DNA from: a bacterium
Lineage (GTDB): Bacteria > Elusimicrobiota > Elusimicrobia > UBA1565 > UBA9628
DNA length: 47,853 nt
Assembly (NCBI GenBank): GCA_021806745.1
Contig: JAJZQS010000006.1
Span: 1-47,853 of the forward strand
Direction of reading: 5' to 3'
Both the position numbers and the translations under genes were made by a program. The stretch's first letter is position 1; the number at the start of each line of letters is the position of its first letter. Positions 19,597 through 28,780 of the stretch are shown here, in pieces. The notes under the pieces are model-generated. The model was not told the origin of the DNA and searched no databases. It saw only the letters and a program-made list of their open reading frames with translations.

Positions 19597-20766
19597 ATGC
19601 CCCGCATCTCGATTCTCGCCGCGCTGTGCTGCGCGTTGGCCGTCTCGGCCCGCGCGCAGAACGCCGAATCCGCCCAGTCGTCGACGTCGGACACCGCGTT
19701 CGCGCCCGAAGTGGTCACGCCCGCCCTCGGCGGCGTGCCCAAGACCTTCCTGCCGGACTTCGGCATCGCCGGCGACTTCGCCTATCAAAGCACGAACCTG
19801 CCCAAGACCGACCCGCGCTTCACCCAGGCCGCGACCCAACCCGGAATCCGCGACGGACAACTCGTGGCCTTTTCGCCCATCGATCCCTACACCAACGCCC
19901 AGTTCACCATCGACCTGCCGCAAAACGGCGTGGCCAACATCGAGGAGGCGTGGCTGTATTTCCACAAGCTGCCCGCGGGCATCAACGTGCGCGTGGGCCG
20001 CTTCCTGCCCCAGTTCGGCCTGCTCGACCAGACCAACACCTTCCAGTTGGCGACCTTCAACCGCCCTTCGGCCATCGGCGACTACATCGGCTCCGACGGC
20101 ATGGACGCCTCGGGCGCGGAGGTCAACTTCTACGTCCCCAACCCGTGGGACTTGAACTTGAAGGCCGACCTCAACGCGGTCCAAGGCGACGTGCTTGGGG
20201 GGTCGACCAACGCCGGACGACTCGCGTTTCTAGGCACGCTCGACTACTCGACCGACTTCCTCACCAACGGCTCCATCGAGGCCGGCGCCAGCGCCGCGCA
20301 GGGCCCCTCTCCCTACGGCGGCGCCGAGGTGCTGGTCAACCCCTACATCCAGGTCCAGTACGCGCCCACGCAGCGCCGCATCTGGACTTGGAGCGCCGAG
20401 GGAATGTTCGCCCAGAGGCAGGGTCTCGGCCAGGAAGACTACCGGCAGAGCGCCTACACCTACCTCGACTACAACTTCGCGCTGCGCTACCATGTCGGCA
20501 TGCTCGTCGACGCCGTCGAGCTTCCCGGCGCGCTTTCCGGCGTGACCTATCCCGGCCAGTACACGGACGCCTTCGGCATGCCCGCCCCCGCGCCCACGGG
20601 CGGAACCCAGCTCAATTTGGCGCCGAACTTCACCTGGTTCGTCTCCGACAACACGCGCCTGCGCCTGCAATACACGCACTCGACGGGCATGGCCGACGAA
20701 AAAGCCAACGACTCCGTCGCCTTCCAGGTGACTTTCTCGCTGGGCAATCTCAAGCAGCTCAACTAA
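19597..20766 (+). CDS. Outer-membrane beta-barrel (porin-like), zinc-operon member
   Basis: A 389-residue protein with a signal peptide (about 1-20, cleavage after ARAQ) and CAGGAGGA before the ATG. The body has alternating hydrophobic strands, aromatic-rich turns and a C-terminal strand, VAFQVTFSLGN, typical of outer-membrane barrels. VRVGRFLPQFGLLDQTN resembles porins of the phosphate-selective/OprP-like or carbohydrate-porin type. It lies between the small CPxC peptide and znuA (10-bp gap), so it probably provides outer-membrane passage for zinc or a zinc complex when zinc is scarce. The substrate is inferred from context only. Confidence 0.75.
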   Translation: MPRISILAALCCALAVSARAQNAESAQSSTSDTAFAPEVVTPALGGVPKTFLPDFGIAGDFAYQSTNLPKTDPRFTQAATQPGIRDGQLVAFSPIDPYTNAQFTIDLPQNGVANIEEAWLYFHKLPAGINVRVGRFLPQFGLLDQTNTFQLATFNRPSAIGDYIGSDGMDASGAEVNFYVPNPWDLNLKADLNAVQGDVLGGSTNAGRLAFLGTLDYSTDFLTNGSIEAGASAAQGPSPYGGAEVLVNPYIQVQYAPTQRRIWTWSAEGMFAQRQGLGQEDYRQSAYTYLDYNFALRYHVGMLVDAVELPGALSGVTYPGQYTDAFGMPAPAPTGGTQLNLAPNFTWFVSDNTRLRLQYTHSTGMADEKANDSVAFQVTFSLGNLKQLN

Positions 20767-20776
20767 GGAGACCGAC

Positions 20777-21709
20777 ATGAACTCCAAATTCCAGATGCTT
20801 CCGTGCGCGGCGTTGGCCGCGCTGATCCTGGCCCTGCCCGTTTGCGCGCGCGCCGCGAAGCTGCGCGTGCTGGCCACCACCGATTACCTCGCCGCTCTCG
20901 GCAAGAGCGTGGGCGGCGACAAGGTCGTCGTGGACTACCTGTCGCCGGCGGGGTTCGACGCGGACAACTATTCGCCGCGGCCTCAGGACCTCTTCAAGAT
21001 CCACCGCGCGAAGGTGTTCCTGCTCATCGGACTGAGCCTGGAGGACTGGGCGCGCGACCTCGTCAACGCCGCCAACAACCCCGACCTCGTCAAGGCCGAG
21101 GTCTACCACGGCATCAAGCTGCTCGACGTGCCCACCGGAGCCGTCGACTACAGCTTCGGCGACATCCACCCGCACGGCAACCCCCACTTCCAGACCAACC
21201 CGGAAGACGGGCGCATCATGGCGCGCAACGTCGAGACCGCGCTGGCCTACGCCGACCCCGCCGACGCGGACTACTTCAAGAAGAACCTCGCCGACTTCGA
21301 GAAGCGCTTGACCGAGGCCGAGGCGCGCTGGAACAAGGAGATGGCGCCCTACAAGGGCTGGGCGTTCACGCCCTACCACGAGGACATGGACTACTTCGCC
21401 CAAGCCTTCGGCCTGCGCGTGCCCACGCCTCCCAAGACCATCGAGGAAAAACCCGGCTTCGTGCCCTCGCCGCGGCGCATCCAGGAGGTCATCGCCGACG
21501 CGAAGGCGGCCGGCGTCAAGCTCATCGTCACCGAGCCCTACTACGACGTCTCCATCGCCAAGGCGGTGGCCGACGGCGCGGGACTGCCGCTGCTGACGGT
21601 TTCGCTCTACGACATCGGCCTCGACCCCAAGCAGACCGACTACATCTCGATGGAGGACTACATCGTCTCCAGCTTCGCCCGCTCATTCGCCCAGGCTCAT
21701 GGCCGCTGA
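20777..21709 (+). CDS. znuA: Zinc ABC transporter substrate-binding protein (ZnuA-like)
   Basis: A 310-residue periplasmic cluster A-I binding protein with a signal peptide (ends ARAAK). The His-rich loop GDIHPHGNPHFQTNP supplies the second ligand, TPYHEDMDYFAQAFGL the third, and TEPYYDVSIA the C-lobe acidic region. The first ligand segment reads FDADNYSPRPQD, where the family usually has DPHxYEPTPSD, so the first His is replaced by Asp. It overlaps znuC by 11 bp. Zinc specificity is inferred from the Zur-type promoter and His loop; manganese is the alternative. Confidence 0.88.
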   Translation: MNSKFQMLPCAALAALILALPVCARAAKLRVLATTDYLAALGKSVGGDKVVVDYLSPAGFDADNYSPRPQDLFKIHRAKVFLLIGLSLEDWARDLVNAANNPDLVKAEVYHGIKLLDVPTGAVDYSFGDIHPHGNPHFQTNPEDGRIMARNVETALAYADPADADYFKKNLADFEKRLTEAEARWNKEMAPYKGWAFTPYHEDMDYFAQAFGLRVPTPPKTIEEKPGFVPSPRRIQEVIADAKAAGVKLIVTEPYYDVSIAKAVADGAGLPLLTVSLYDIGLDPKQTDYISMEDYIVSSFARSFAQAHGR

Positions 21710-22409
21710 GCTCATCCGCGCCCGCGACCTCAGCGCCGGCTACGGCCGCCACGCCGTTTTGCGCGGCCTGGACTTCAGCATCCGGCGCGGGGATTTCCTG
21801 GGCGTGATGGGTCCCAACGGCGCGGGCAAGACGACCCTGCTCAAAACCTTGCTCGGGCTCATCCCCCCGCTGGCCGGCGCCATCGAGGCGCCGGCCAGCG
21901 GCGGCCGTCCGCTGTTCGGCTACGTCCCCCAGCGCGAGAGCCTGGACCTGCATTTCCCCTTGACCGCGCTCGAAGTCGCCTTGATGGGCCGCTATGGCAG
22001 GCTCGGAGCCTGGCGTCGGCCGGGCGCGCGCGACCTCGAGATCGCGCGCGAATGCCTGACGCAGACGGGCATGGAGGCGCACGCCGAGCGCCTGTATCCG
22101 CGCCTGTCCGGCGGCCAAAAGCAGCGCGTGCTCATCGCGCGCGCGCTGGCCTCGCAGCCCGAGATACTCCTGCTCGACGAGCCCACCAACGGCATGGACG
22201 TCCATTCCGAGCGCGCGATCATGGAACTGCTCAGCGAGCTCCAGGCCAAGAAGGACGCGACGATCGTGTTCGTCACCCATCTGCGCGCCACCGTGGAGGA
22301 ATACGCGCACCGTGTCGCGCTGATCACCTACGACGGACGCCTGCTCGTCGGAGAGAAAAAAAACATGCTCGCGCCGGAGATGCTGGCCAGCGCCTACAAA
22401 CCCCGATGA
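21699..22409 (+). CDS. znuC: Zinc ABC transporter ATP-binding protein
   Basis: A 236-residue ABC ATPase. Walker A is GPNGAGKTT (near residue 39), with the Q-loop in YVPQRES, signature LSGGQKQRVLIARAL, Walker B ILLLDEPTNGMD and switch His VTHL. Length and sequence fit the Mn/Zn/Fe (ZnuC/MntB) subfamily. The start lies inside the end of znuA, and the stop overlaps znuB by 4 bp, indicating tightly coupled translation. Confidence 0.92.
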   Translation: MAAELIRARDLSAGYGRHAVLRGLDFSIRRGDFLGVMGPNGAGKTTLLKTLLGLIPPLAGAIEAPASGGRPLFGYVPQRESLDLHFPLTALEVALMGRYGRLGAWRRPGARDLEIARECLTQTGMEAHAERLYPRLSGGQKQRVLIARALASQPEILLLDEPTNGMDVHSERAIMELLSELQAKKDATIVFVTHLRATVEEYAHRVALITYDGRLLVGEKKNMLAPEMLASAYKPR

Positions 22410-23221
22410 TGACCGAACTGCTGACCGAACCCTTCGTGCGCCACATCCTGATCGCGGGCGTTTTGGCCGCGCTGGGCCTGGCGCCCTGGAGCGTCTATGT
22501 CGTCTTGCGGCGCATCGTGTTCTCGGGCGCCGCCGTGGCCGAGATCGCCTCGGCGGCCGTCGCGCTGGCCGTGCTGTTTCAATTGGCGCCTTTTCCCATC
22601 GCGCTGGCCATGACCGTGGCGAGCTTCGTGGCGCTGTCGCGCCTGAGCGGCTCCGGCCGCCTGCCGCCGGAGACCTTGGTCGGCATGCTCTACGCGGGCG
22701 GCTCGGCGGCCTCGGTGCTTCTCATCGCCAAGGCCCCGCGCGGCGAGGCCGACATCCTGAACATCCTGTTCGGCAACATCCTGACGGTGCCCGTCGAGAT
22801 GCTCTGGACGCTGGCGGCGGTGTTCGCGGTCTTGTCCCTGCTGCAGTTTTTCGCGGCGAAGGAATTCCTGATCTCGGCCTACGACCCCGACATGGGGCGC
22901 GCGCTGGGAATTCGCGTGGGAGCGTGGAACATGCTCTTCTACGCCGCGCTGGGCGTGGCCGTGGCGGTGTCGATTCGCGCGGTGGGCGCGCTGCTGACTT
23001 TCACGATGCTCGTGGCACCCGGCGCGGCGGCGCTGTCGCTCACCCAGCGCCTGAGCCGGGCGTTTGCGCTGGCGACGGTCTTGGGCGTGGTCTCCTCGGT
23101 GGCCGGAGTCGCGCTTTCCTACCAGTACGATCTGCCCACCGGCTCCACGATCGTGGCCGTGCTGACGGCCCTGTTCGTGGCCGCGCTGGCGCTGGGGCGC
23201 CTGCGCGAGGCCGGCGCCTAG
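22406..23221 (+). CDS. znuB: Zinc ABC transporter permease (ABC-3 family)
   Basis: A 271-residue inner-membrane protein with about seven to eight helices, starting MMTELLTEPFVRHILIAGVL; ATG 22409 is equally possible. RRIVFSGAAVAEIASAAVAL and LVAPGAAALSLTQ are characteristic ABC-3 permease motifs. It completes the transporter. Its TAG interlocks with the stop codon of the convergent PorV-like gene (CTAGTAG). Confidence 0.9.
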   Translation: MMTELLTEPFVRHILIAGVLAALGLAPWSVYVVLRRIVFSGAAVAEIASAAVALAVLFQLAPFPIALAMTVASFVALSRLSGSGRLPPETLVGMLYAGGSAASVLLIAKAPRGEADILNILFGNILTVPVEMLWTLAAVFAVLSLLQFFAAKEFLISAYDPDMGRALGIRVGAWNMLFYAALGVAVAVSIRAVGALLTFTMLVAPGAAALSLTQRLSRAFALATVLGVVSSVAGVALSYQYDLPTGSTIVAVLTALFVAALALGRLREAGA

Positions 23222-24375
23222 TAGATCCAGCCCGGCACGCCGGGGTTGTCGCGCGGCACCGGCGCGGGCGCCGGGGGCGGCTCTTCGGAGTCCGGCCGCT
23301 GCTGGTCGAGGTCGGGCATCGCCTCGCGCTCCGGAGAGCTTTCGATGTAGGGCTGGCGCACGCGCGCGCGCACTCGCTCGGGCACGCCGCCGAAGCGATA
23401 GGCCAAGGTGAAGCGCTGGCCGTTGCCGAGCACGTCGCCCATCGCCCAGCCGTAGTCGATGAGAAACTGCCCCTTCCAGCGAAAGCCGAACCCCAGCGTC
23501 AGTCCGCCCTGGTTGGGGCGGTCGAACTGATAGCCCAGGCGCACGCCGTAGGTCTTCAGCCAGAAGTACTCGGCGCCGGTGTTGATGTGATAGAGGCGCT
23601 CGTAGAGCTCGTAGTCGGTGTCGGCGGCCAAAGTCAGGTTGTGCACGCCGGCCTGTCCGCCCTGCCAGGCCACGCCCGCGCGCGCGGTCGCGGGCAGCGG
23701 ATCGGCCGCGTCCAGATACTTGAGCTTGCTGCCCAAATTCAGCACCGACGCGCCGAAGCTCAGCCCCGTCTGCGGCTGGCGCGCCAAGTAGCCGGCGTCG
23801 AGGGCGTACGCGTCGGCGTGGTAGCTCTGCGCCAGCGTCGAGTGCAGGTATTTGCCGCCCACGCCCAAAAAATGATCCACGCTGTAGGTCTCGTTGCCCA
23901 CCTGCAGGGGCGTCATCGCCACGCGCTCCGAGTAGCCGCCCTCCAGCACCATGTCTTGGCCCGCGTTCAGGTTCGACGACGAGCCCAGCGTGCCGTTGGC
24001 GTTGAGCTGGTTGTACTGGATCGTGCCGTCCTGGGAGATCAGCGCCGAGATCGCGCCGCTGGCGTAGCCGTTGCCGGTGATGCCGGTGGTCGGGATCGGC
24101 CCGCCGTAGGAGAGCTGCTGCAGCGAGGTTTGGCCGATGCCGGCGATCTCGGTGAACTCGACGTCTTGCGCGTTGAGCTGGGACAGGCCCGCGGGGTTGT
24201 ATTCCAGCGCGGTGTCGTCGTTGGCCACCGCGGTGAAGGCCGTGCCCATGCCCAGCGCCCGCGCGCCCAGCGGCACCTGCAGAATCGAGCCGCCCGTGGT
24301 GCCGGGGTTGGCCTGCGCCCGCGCTCCCCCCGCCGCGAGAGCGCACAGCGCGGCCGCGGCCAGCGCTCGCCGCAT
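23218..24375 (-). CDS. PorV/PorQ-like (UPF0164) outer-membrane protein
   Basis: A 385-residue beta-barrel. The signal peptide (about 1-20) ends GGARAQ. The N-terminal signature LQVPLGARALGMGTAFTAVA, then NDDTALEYNPAGL, is the hallmark of the PorV/PorQ/UPF0164 family, related to FadL barrels. A Pro/Glu-rich tail (about 345-385) follows the last strands. In Bacteroidota, PorV shuttles cargo of the type IX secretion system (family knowledge). Here the gene abuts, with no gap, a secreted metallopeptidase ending in a FlgD-like domain, suggesting a similar secretion or anchoring partnership (inference). Confidence 0.82.
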   Translation of the reverse strand: MRRALAAAALCALAAGGARAQANPGTTGGSILQVPLGARALGMGTAFTAVANDDTALEYNPAGLSQLNAQDVEFTEIAGIGQTSLQQLSYGGPIPTTGITGNGYASGAISALISQDGTIQYNQLNANGTLGSSSNLNAGQDMVLEGGYSERVAMTPLQVGNETYSVDHFLGVGGKYLHSTLAQSYHADAYALDAGYLARQPQTGLSFGASVLNLGSKLKYLDAADPLPATARAGVAWQGGQAGVHNLTLAADTDYELYERLYHINTGAEYFWLKTYGVRLGYQFDRPNQGGLTLGFGFRWKGQFLIDYGWAMGDVLGNGQRFTLAYRFGGVPERVRARVRQPYIESSPEREAMPDLDQQRPDSEEPPPAPAPVPRDNPGVPGWIY

Positions 24376-27300
24376 CTACTTCACCACCACGATTTTCTGA
24401 GTGGCGTCGATGCCGGGGCCTCGTCCTCGCACGATGTAGACCCCGCTGGCCACCAAGTTGCCCGCCGAGTTGCGCCCGTTCCAGTTGACCGTGCCCATGC
24501 CCTCGGGCACCTGGCCGCTGAAGAGCGTCGTCACCGGCTCGCCGAGAACGGTGTAGATGGTCAGCGTCATCTGGCCGGCGCCGGAAGTGGAGTACTTGAT
24601 GATCGCCTGCTGGCCCTTGAGCGGATCGAAGATGTTGTTGTAGGCGGTCAGCGAGCCCGCGCCGGGTCCGGTCAGGTTCAGCGCGTTGGACAAGCCCAGA
24701 GAGACCGTGCTGCCCAGCACGTCGTAGGCGAAGACCTCCACGTAGATCGTGCCCGCGGCCGGGAACGCGGACAGAAAGCCTGGCTGGAGCTGAAGCGTGC
24801 CGTTGATCTGGCCGCCGGAGTTCGTCTGCGAGGTCACCGCCGTCAGGCTGCCCGCCAGCGAGCTGTTGGTGTTGGGCATCGGGTTCTGGCCCTGATCGCG
24901 CAGTTGGACGTAGGCCAGACGGTAGAGCTGGGTGCTGACGTAGGTGGTCACCGCGACCTGGAAGGAGATCGCGTCGCCGCCGTAGCTGGCGGTGACGATG
25001 CCGGAGGCGAAGGCGTCGCCGCGCGGGTAGTCGATGGTCAGCGAGTAGGGCGTCGTCGAGTTCACGTCGCTGGCGCTGTTGCCCATGTCTCCGCCCATGA
25101 CCTCGAGATAGAGCTGGCCGCCCGAGGGGTTGTTGTAGGTCAGCGAGACCGTCTGCTGGGTCGTCGTGCAGCCGTCGATCGCGTTGTTTCCGATCTGGCA
25201 CAGGCCGCCGGAGGTTCCGATGCCGTTGTAGGGAGGCGCGGCCGAGGCCACCACCTGATGCGCGGAGTTGAAAAGCTTCATCTGGTAGGCGTAGTAGGTC
25301 GAGGGAGCGTAGCTCGTCAGCGGAAGATTCATGGTCGCCGTGACAAGACCCGGGCCGGCGCCGAAGGTGTAGAAATCCTGGTCTCCGATCGGATAGATCG
25401 TGGCGCTCAGCGAGACGGGCGCGGGCATCGTGCTGATGTCGGTGGCCGTGTCGAAGGAATCGTTGGGCTCGTAGGCGTCGGCGCCGGCGTCCGAGATCGC
25501 CTGCGGGATGTGCGCGTTGAACGCGGCGTTGATCGCCGACGACGCCGTGCCCGCGCCGCCGCAGCCGGGCGCGCCCGCCTTGTCGGCCAAAATCAGCGCG
25601 TCGTAGAGTTCATTGAAGCTTTCCGGGAAGAAGAGCAGCGCCTGGAACTCCAGGTTGTCGGCGCACTGCTGCCCCTTGGAGCGGCGGATGTCCCAGAGCG
25701 CCTGGGACACGAAGGGGCTGTCGGCGTGGATCTCGCCCGACCACGCGGGCGTGTTCGTGGCCAGGTTGTAGGACTGGGACTTCGTGTCGTCGAGCGCGCG
25801 CAGCGGGCCGTAGGTGCCGGGCACGCCGTTGTAGGCGCCGTAGAAGTAGTTGATGTAGCTGCCGATGTTGGGATCGTTGAGCGAGGAGGCCGAGAAGTAG
25901 TCGGCGTTGGCCTCGGAAATCGTTCCCGCCTGGCCGTAGTTGACCAGGGACCATATCTTGTTGACCATGTAGTGCGTGTATTCGTGGTGAGGGACGGTCG
26001 CGTCGTCTTCGAAGGCGTCCGAGGGCGTGGCGCCCGAGCCGTCGCCGAAGAACAGGTCGTCGAAATCCGGATCGAAGAACGCGTTGAGCAGGTCCGGCCC
26101 CACGTGCGCCATCGCCGCCACCGGTCCGGGCACGGGAGCGTATTGCCCGTTCGGGCAACTCGGGCAGAAATTGACGCCCGGGGAGTAGGCCGCGGAGTAG
26201 AAGCCGCTGGAGCCGTTCTGGTAGAAGTCGTGCATCAAATTCAAGTGGTAGAAGAGGGCGATTTCGCCGTGCAGGTTCGGGCACGGAGACATTCCCGTCG
26301 GGCAGTCCGCGCTGACTCCGGCCGTGCCCGGCGTGAAGGTGTCGGCGCCCGTCCAGACGAGCGATGAGGACAGCGCGCCCGGCGCGGTCGGATTGACGAA
26401 ATACAGCGCGCTGGACACCCCGACCGCGTAGCCGGCCCCCGAGCCGCCCTTGGCGCCGAGATCGAGCTGGACGCTTTGGCCGTGCGACTCGGGTCCGTGG
26501 TTGTTGTTGCCGAAAACTCCCGGCGGCACGGGCGGCACGTTGGGGTTGAGCCCCGAGTAGGAGCCCAGGGCGTTTCCGTTGGGATCGAAGGCCGTCACCT
26601 GGTCGTCTTGCACGAGCGCGCCGCCCTCGCCGCCCACCTGGGTCTGGTCGGAAAACACCCCGACGTTGAACAGCGAGAACTCCGGGATCATCGAAGCCGG
26701 CTGGACGGGGCAGCCCGCGGCGGTGATCGTCGAGGAGTAGACGAATCCGTAGGAGTAGGGATTGGGCGAGGAGGCCGGCGTCGTGCACTGCTCCCAGAGC
26801 CCGCCCTGCGTGGAGCAGCCCGCGCCGGAACAGCCCCCGTTGTCGTAGTGCGCGCTGGCGCCGCGCCACTCGGCCACGCTGACATACGGACCCTGAAGCG
26901 ACATCGCCACCGGGTAGTTGCCCCCGCCCGAATAGTTGCCCGAGGCGTCCGTCGTCAATTGCTGCGGCGCGCCCGCGCCCGCCCCCCCGCCGACGTAGAC
27001 GTACTGATCGGCGAACACCCGCGTGACCGTGGAGCCGACCATCGGGTCGATGTCGTGGACGATCCCGCTGACGTTGCCGCTGACGAACTCCTCGTTGTTG
27101 TAGCGCAGCAGGATGGTTCCGTTGAGCGCGTCCACATAGTAGCGCCACGCCGCGTAGGGCGCGCGCACGCTCAGCTTCCAGGCCAGGTGCGGCAGGCCGT
27201 CGGTTTCGCTGGGCACGACCACCAAAGCCGGCGGCGGTCCCGACGCCTGCCCGCCTCCGGCGTCTTGCAGGGCCGCCGCCTGCGCGGCCGCGGCCGAGAC

Positions 27301-27825
27301 CGTGGGCGAAGTCGGCAGGTTGATGTTGGGCTCGTAGGACGAGTGTACGCCCACGACCGAGCCGTCGGGCGCGATGTGGACCTTGACCGCGGCGAACTCC
27401 ACCGGGATGCCCTTGTAGTTCTGGCGCAGGAGCACGTGATTGTAGCCCGCGCCGTGAGTTTGGCGTTCGTAGGTCAGCGTGGCCGGGTCCAGGCCCAGCA
27501 TGTCGGGGTGGGCGCTCAGAAACGACATCGCCACGTCCTTGGGCGCGCCGTAGCGCGGGGTGTCGGCGCCGCCCACCAGCGAGATCGGATTGCCGGTGCG
27601 CGGGCTGTAGCGGATGCGCCAGGCGCGGTTTTGCGCGGCGTTGAACTTGTCGAAGGCGGCCGCGGCCGACGGGGAGTGGCCTTTGCGCAGCTGCGGGAAA
27701 GGATGATCGAAGCCGAAGCGCGTCTTGTCTCGCGCCGCGTCGGGACCGGGCTTGACCGCCCCGGCCGCCGACGCGCCAAGACAGACGGCCGCCACGGCGG
27801 CCCCCAGCGCGCGCGCGCGTTTCAT
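24376..27825 (-). CDS. Secreted FTP-domain metallopeptidase (M36/M4-like) with C-terminal FlgD-like domain
   Basis: A 1149-residue exported protease. A signal peptide (ends ASAAGA) is followed by an FTP/PepSY propeptide (about 60-260, HVLLRQNYKGIPVEFAAVKV). The catalytic domain has VPHHEYTHYMV (HExxH, near residue 612) and the distal zinc ligand in SEANADYF. Middle beta-sandwich domains follow. The last ~85 residues are a FlgD Ig-like module (TIYTVLGEPVTTLF, then NWNGRNSAGNLVASGVYIV), the type used as a sorting tail in several phyla. The frame extends upstream to 27921, but that would overlap tRNA-Arg, so ATG 27825 before the signal peptide is used. It is probably matured by propeptide removal at the surface. 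Confidence 0.85.
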   Translation of the reverse strand: MKRARALGAAVAAVCLGASAAGAVKPGPDAARDKTRFGFDHPFPQLRKGHSPSAAAAFDKFNAAQNRAWRIRYSPRTGNPISLVGGADTPRYGAPKDVAMSFLSAHPDMLGLDPATLTYERQTHGAGYNHVLLRQNYKGIPVEFAAVKVHIAPDGSVVGVHSSYEPNINLPTSPTVSAAAAQAAALQDAGGGQASGPPPALVVVPSETDGLPHLAWKLSVRAPYAAWRYYVDALNGTILLRYNNEEFVSGNVSGIVHDIDPMVGSTVTRVFADQYVYVGGGAGAGAPQQLTTDASGNYSGGGNYPVAMSLQGPYVSVAEWRGASAHYDNGGCSGAGCSTQGGLWEQCTTPASSPNPYSYGFVYSSTITAAGCPVQPASMIPEFSLFNVGVFSDQTQVGGEGGALVQDDQVTAFDPNGNALGSYSGLNPNVPPVPPGVFGNNNHGPESHGQSVQLDLGAKGGSGAGYAVGVSSALYFVNPTAPGALSSSLVWTGADTFTPGTAGVSADCPTGMSPCPNLHGEIALFYHLNLMHDFYQNGSSGFYSAAYSPGVNFCPSCPNGQYAPVPGPVAAMAHVGPDLLNAFFDPDFDDLFFGDGSGATPSDAFEDDATVPHHEYTHYMVNKIWSLVNYGQAGTISEANADYFSASSLNDPNIGSYINYFYGAYNGVPGTYGPLRALDDTKSQSYNLATNTPAWSGEIHADSPFVSQALWDIRRSKGQQCADNLEFQALLFFPESFNELYDALILADKAGAPGCGGAGTASSAINAAFNAHIPQAISDAGADAYEPNDSFDTATDISTMPAPVSLSATIYPIGDQDFYTFGAGPGLVTATMNLPLTSYAPSTYYAYQMKLFNSAHQVVASAAPPYNGIGTSGGLCQIGNNAIDGCTTTQQTVSLTYNNPSGGQLYLEVMGGDMGNSASDVNSTTPYSLTIDYPRGDAFASGIVTASYGGDAISFQVAVTTYVSTQLYRLAYVQLRDQGQNPMPNTNSSLAGSLTAVTSQTNSGGQINGTLQLQPGFLSAFPAAGTIYVEVFAYDVLGSTVSLGLSNALNLTGPGAGSLTAYNNIFDPLKGQQAIIKYSTSGAGQMTLTIYTVLGEPVTTLFSGQVPEGMGTVNWNGRNSAGNLVASGVYIVRGRGPGIDATQKIVVVK

Positions 27826-27876
27826 CCGTGGCGAGAATATCACTCGATGGTTACGGGTTTGTTTCGTCTGAATTCG

Positions 27877-27948
27877 TGGGCCCGCCAGGAATCGAACCCG
27901 GATCCCTTGGTTCGAAGCCAAGTGCTCTATCCGTTGAACTACGGGCCC
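27877..27948 (-). tRNA. tRNA-Arg (anticodon UCG)
   Basis: The minus strand folds into a full cloverleaf. The acceptor GGGCCCG pairs with CGGGCCC, the D stem is GTTC/GAGC, the anticodon stem CTTGG/CCAAG holds the loop CTTCGAA (anticodon TCG), the variable loop is 4 nt, and the T arm CCGGG-TTCGATT-CCTGG has one G-T pair. The discriminator is A. CCA is not encoded. It lies between the metallopeptidase and the divergent yebC. Confidence 0.95.
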
Positions 27949-27985
27949 CGCGCAAGTCTACACAATAACGGCCGCGAACGAAAAT

Positions 27986-27994
27986 TGTTATCAT
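27986..27994 (+). promoter_or_regulatory. Extended -10 promoter of the yebC-tgt operon
   Basis: TGTTATCAT (TG-N-TATCAT) in an AT-rich patch, 30 bp before the yebC ATG and followed by GGAGGAGA; no clear -35. The same 9-mer occurs before the 37779 gene. Confidence 0.45.
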
Positions 27995-28024
27995 CACCGA
28001 AATCGTTTTCCGGAGGAGACACGC

Positions 28025-28780
28025 ATGGGCGGACATTCCCACTGGGCCAACATCAAGCACAAAAAGGGCGCGGCCGACGCCAAGCGCGGCAAGGCGTGGA
28101 CGAAGTGCTCGCGCGAGATCACCATCGCGGCCAAGCTCGGCGGCAGCGGCGACCCGTCCTCCAACCCCCGCCTGCGCAAGGCCATGGACGACGCCAAGGC
28201 CGTGCAGATGCCCGCCGACACGATCAAGCGCGCGATCATGCGCGGCACCGGCGAACTGGAGGGCGCCGCGTTCGAGGAGCTGACCTACGAGGGCTACGCG
28301 CCCGGCGGCGTGGCCCTGCTCATCGAGTGCACCTCCGACAACCGCAACCGCACCCGCGGCGAGATCCACACGATCATGTCCAAGAACGGCGGCAGCCTGG
28401 GCGCGCCGAACTCGGTGGCGTGGATGTTCAAGGCCAAGGGCCTGATCGTCGTCAAGAAGGAAGGCGCGCCGACCGAAGACGAGGTGATGGGCGCCGCGCT
28501 CGACCTCGGCGCCGAGGACTTCAAGTCCGCGGGCGATTCCTACGAGATCTACACCGCCCCCAACGACCTGCAGAAGGTCAAGGACGGCCTGGCGGCCAAG
28601 AAGATCACCGCGTCCTCCGCCGAAGTCGCGATGATCCCCGACACCGTCGTCTCCGTGGGCGAGGCCGACGCCCCCAAGGTGCTCAAGCTCCTGGAATTGC
28701 TGGAGGCGCTCGACGACGTCAAGAACGTCTACGGCAACTACGACATCGCCGACTCGCTGCTGGAAAAGCTCGCGGCCTGA
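28025..28780 (+). CDS. yebC: YebC/PmpR-family protein
   Basis: A 251-residue TACO1/YebC protein. The start MGGHSHWANIKHKKGAADAK is the diagnostic N-terminus, and the three-domain length is typical. Members act as DNA-binding regulators or as translation factors at proline-rich stretches (family knowledge; the role here is not determined). GGAGGAG precedes the ATG. It heads the operon, and its stop overlaps ruvC by one base, a common yebC-ruvC arrangement. Confidence 0.95.
   Translation: MGGHSHWANIKHKKGAADAKRGKAWTKCSREITIAAKLGGSGDPSSNPRLRKAMDDAKAVQMPADTIKRAIMRGTGELEGAAFEELTYEGYAPGGVALLIECTSDNRNRTRGEIHTIMSKNGGSLGAPNSVAWMFKAKGLIVVKKEGAPTEDEVMGAALDLGAEDFKSAGDSYEIYTAPNDLQKVKDGLAAKKITASSAEVAMIPDTVVSVGEADAPKVLKLLELLEALDDVKNVYGNYDIADSLLEKLAA

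Noticed and set aside
27826-27921. N-terminal extension of the metallopeptidase frame
   Set aside because: It would run through tRNA-Arg. The signal peptide starts exactly at ATG 27825.
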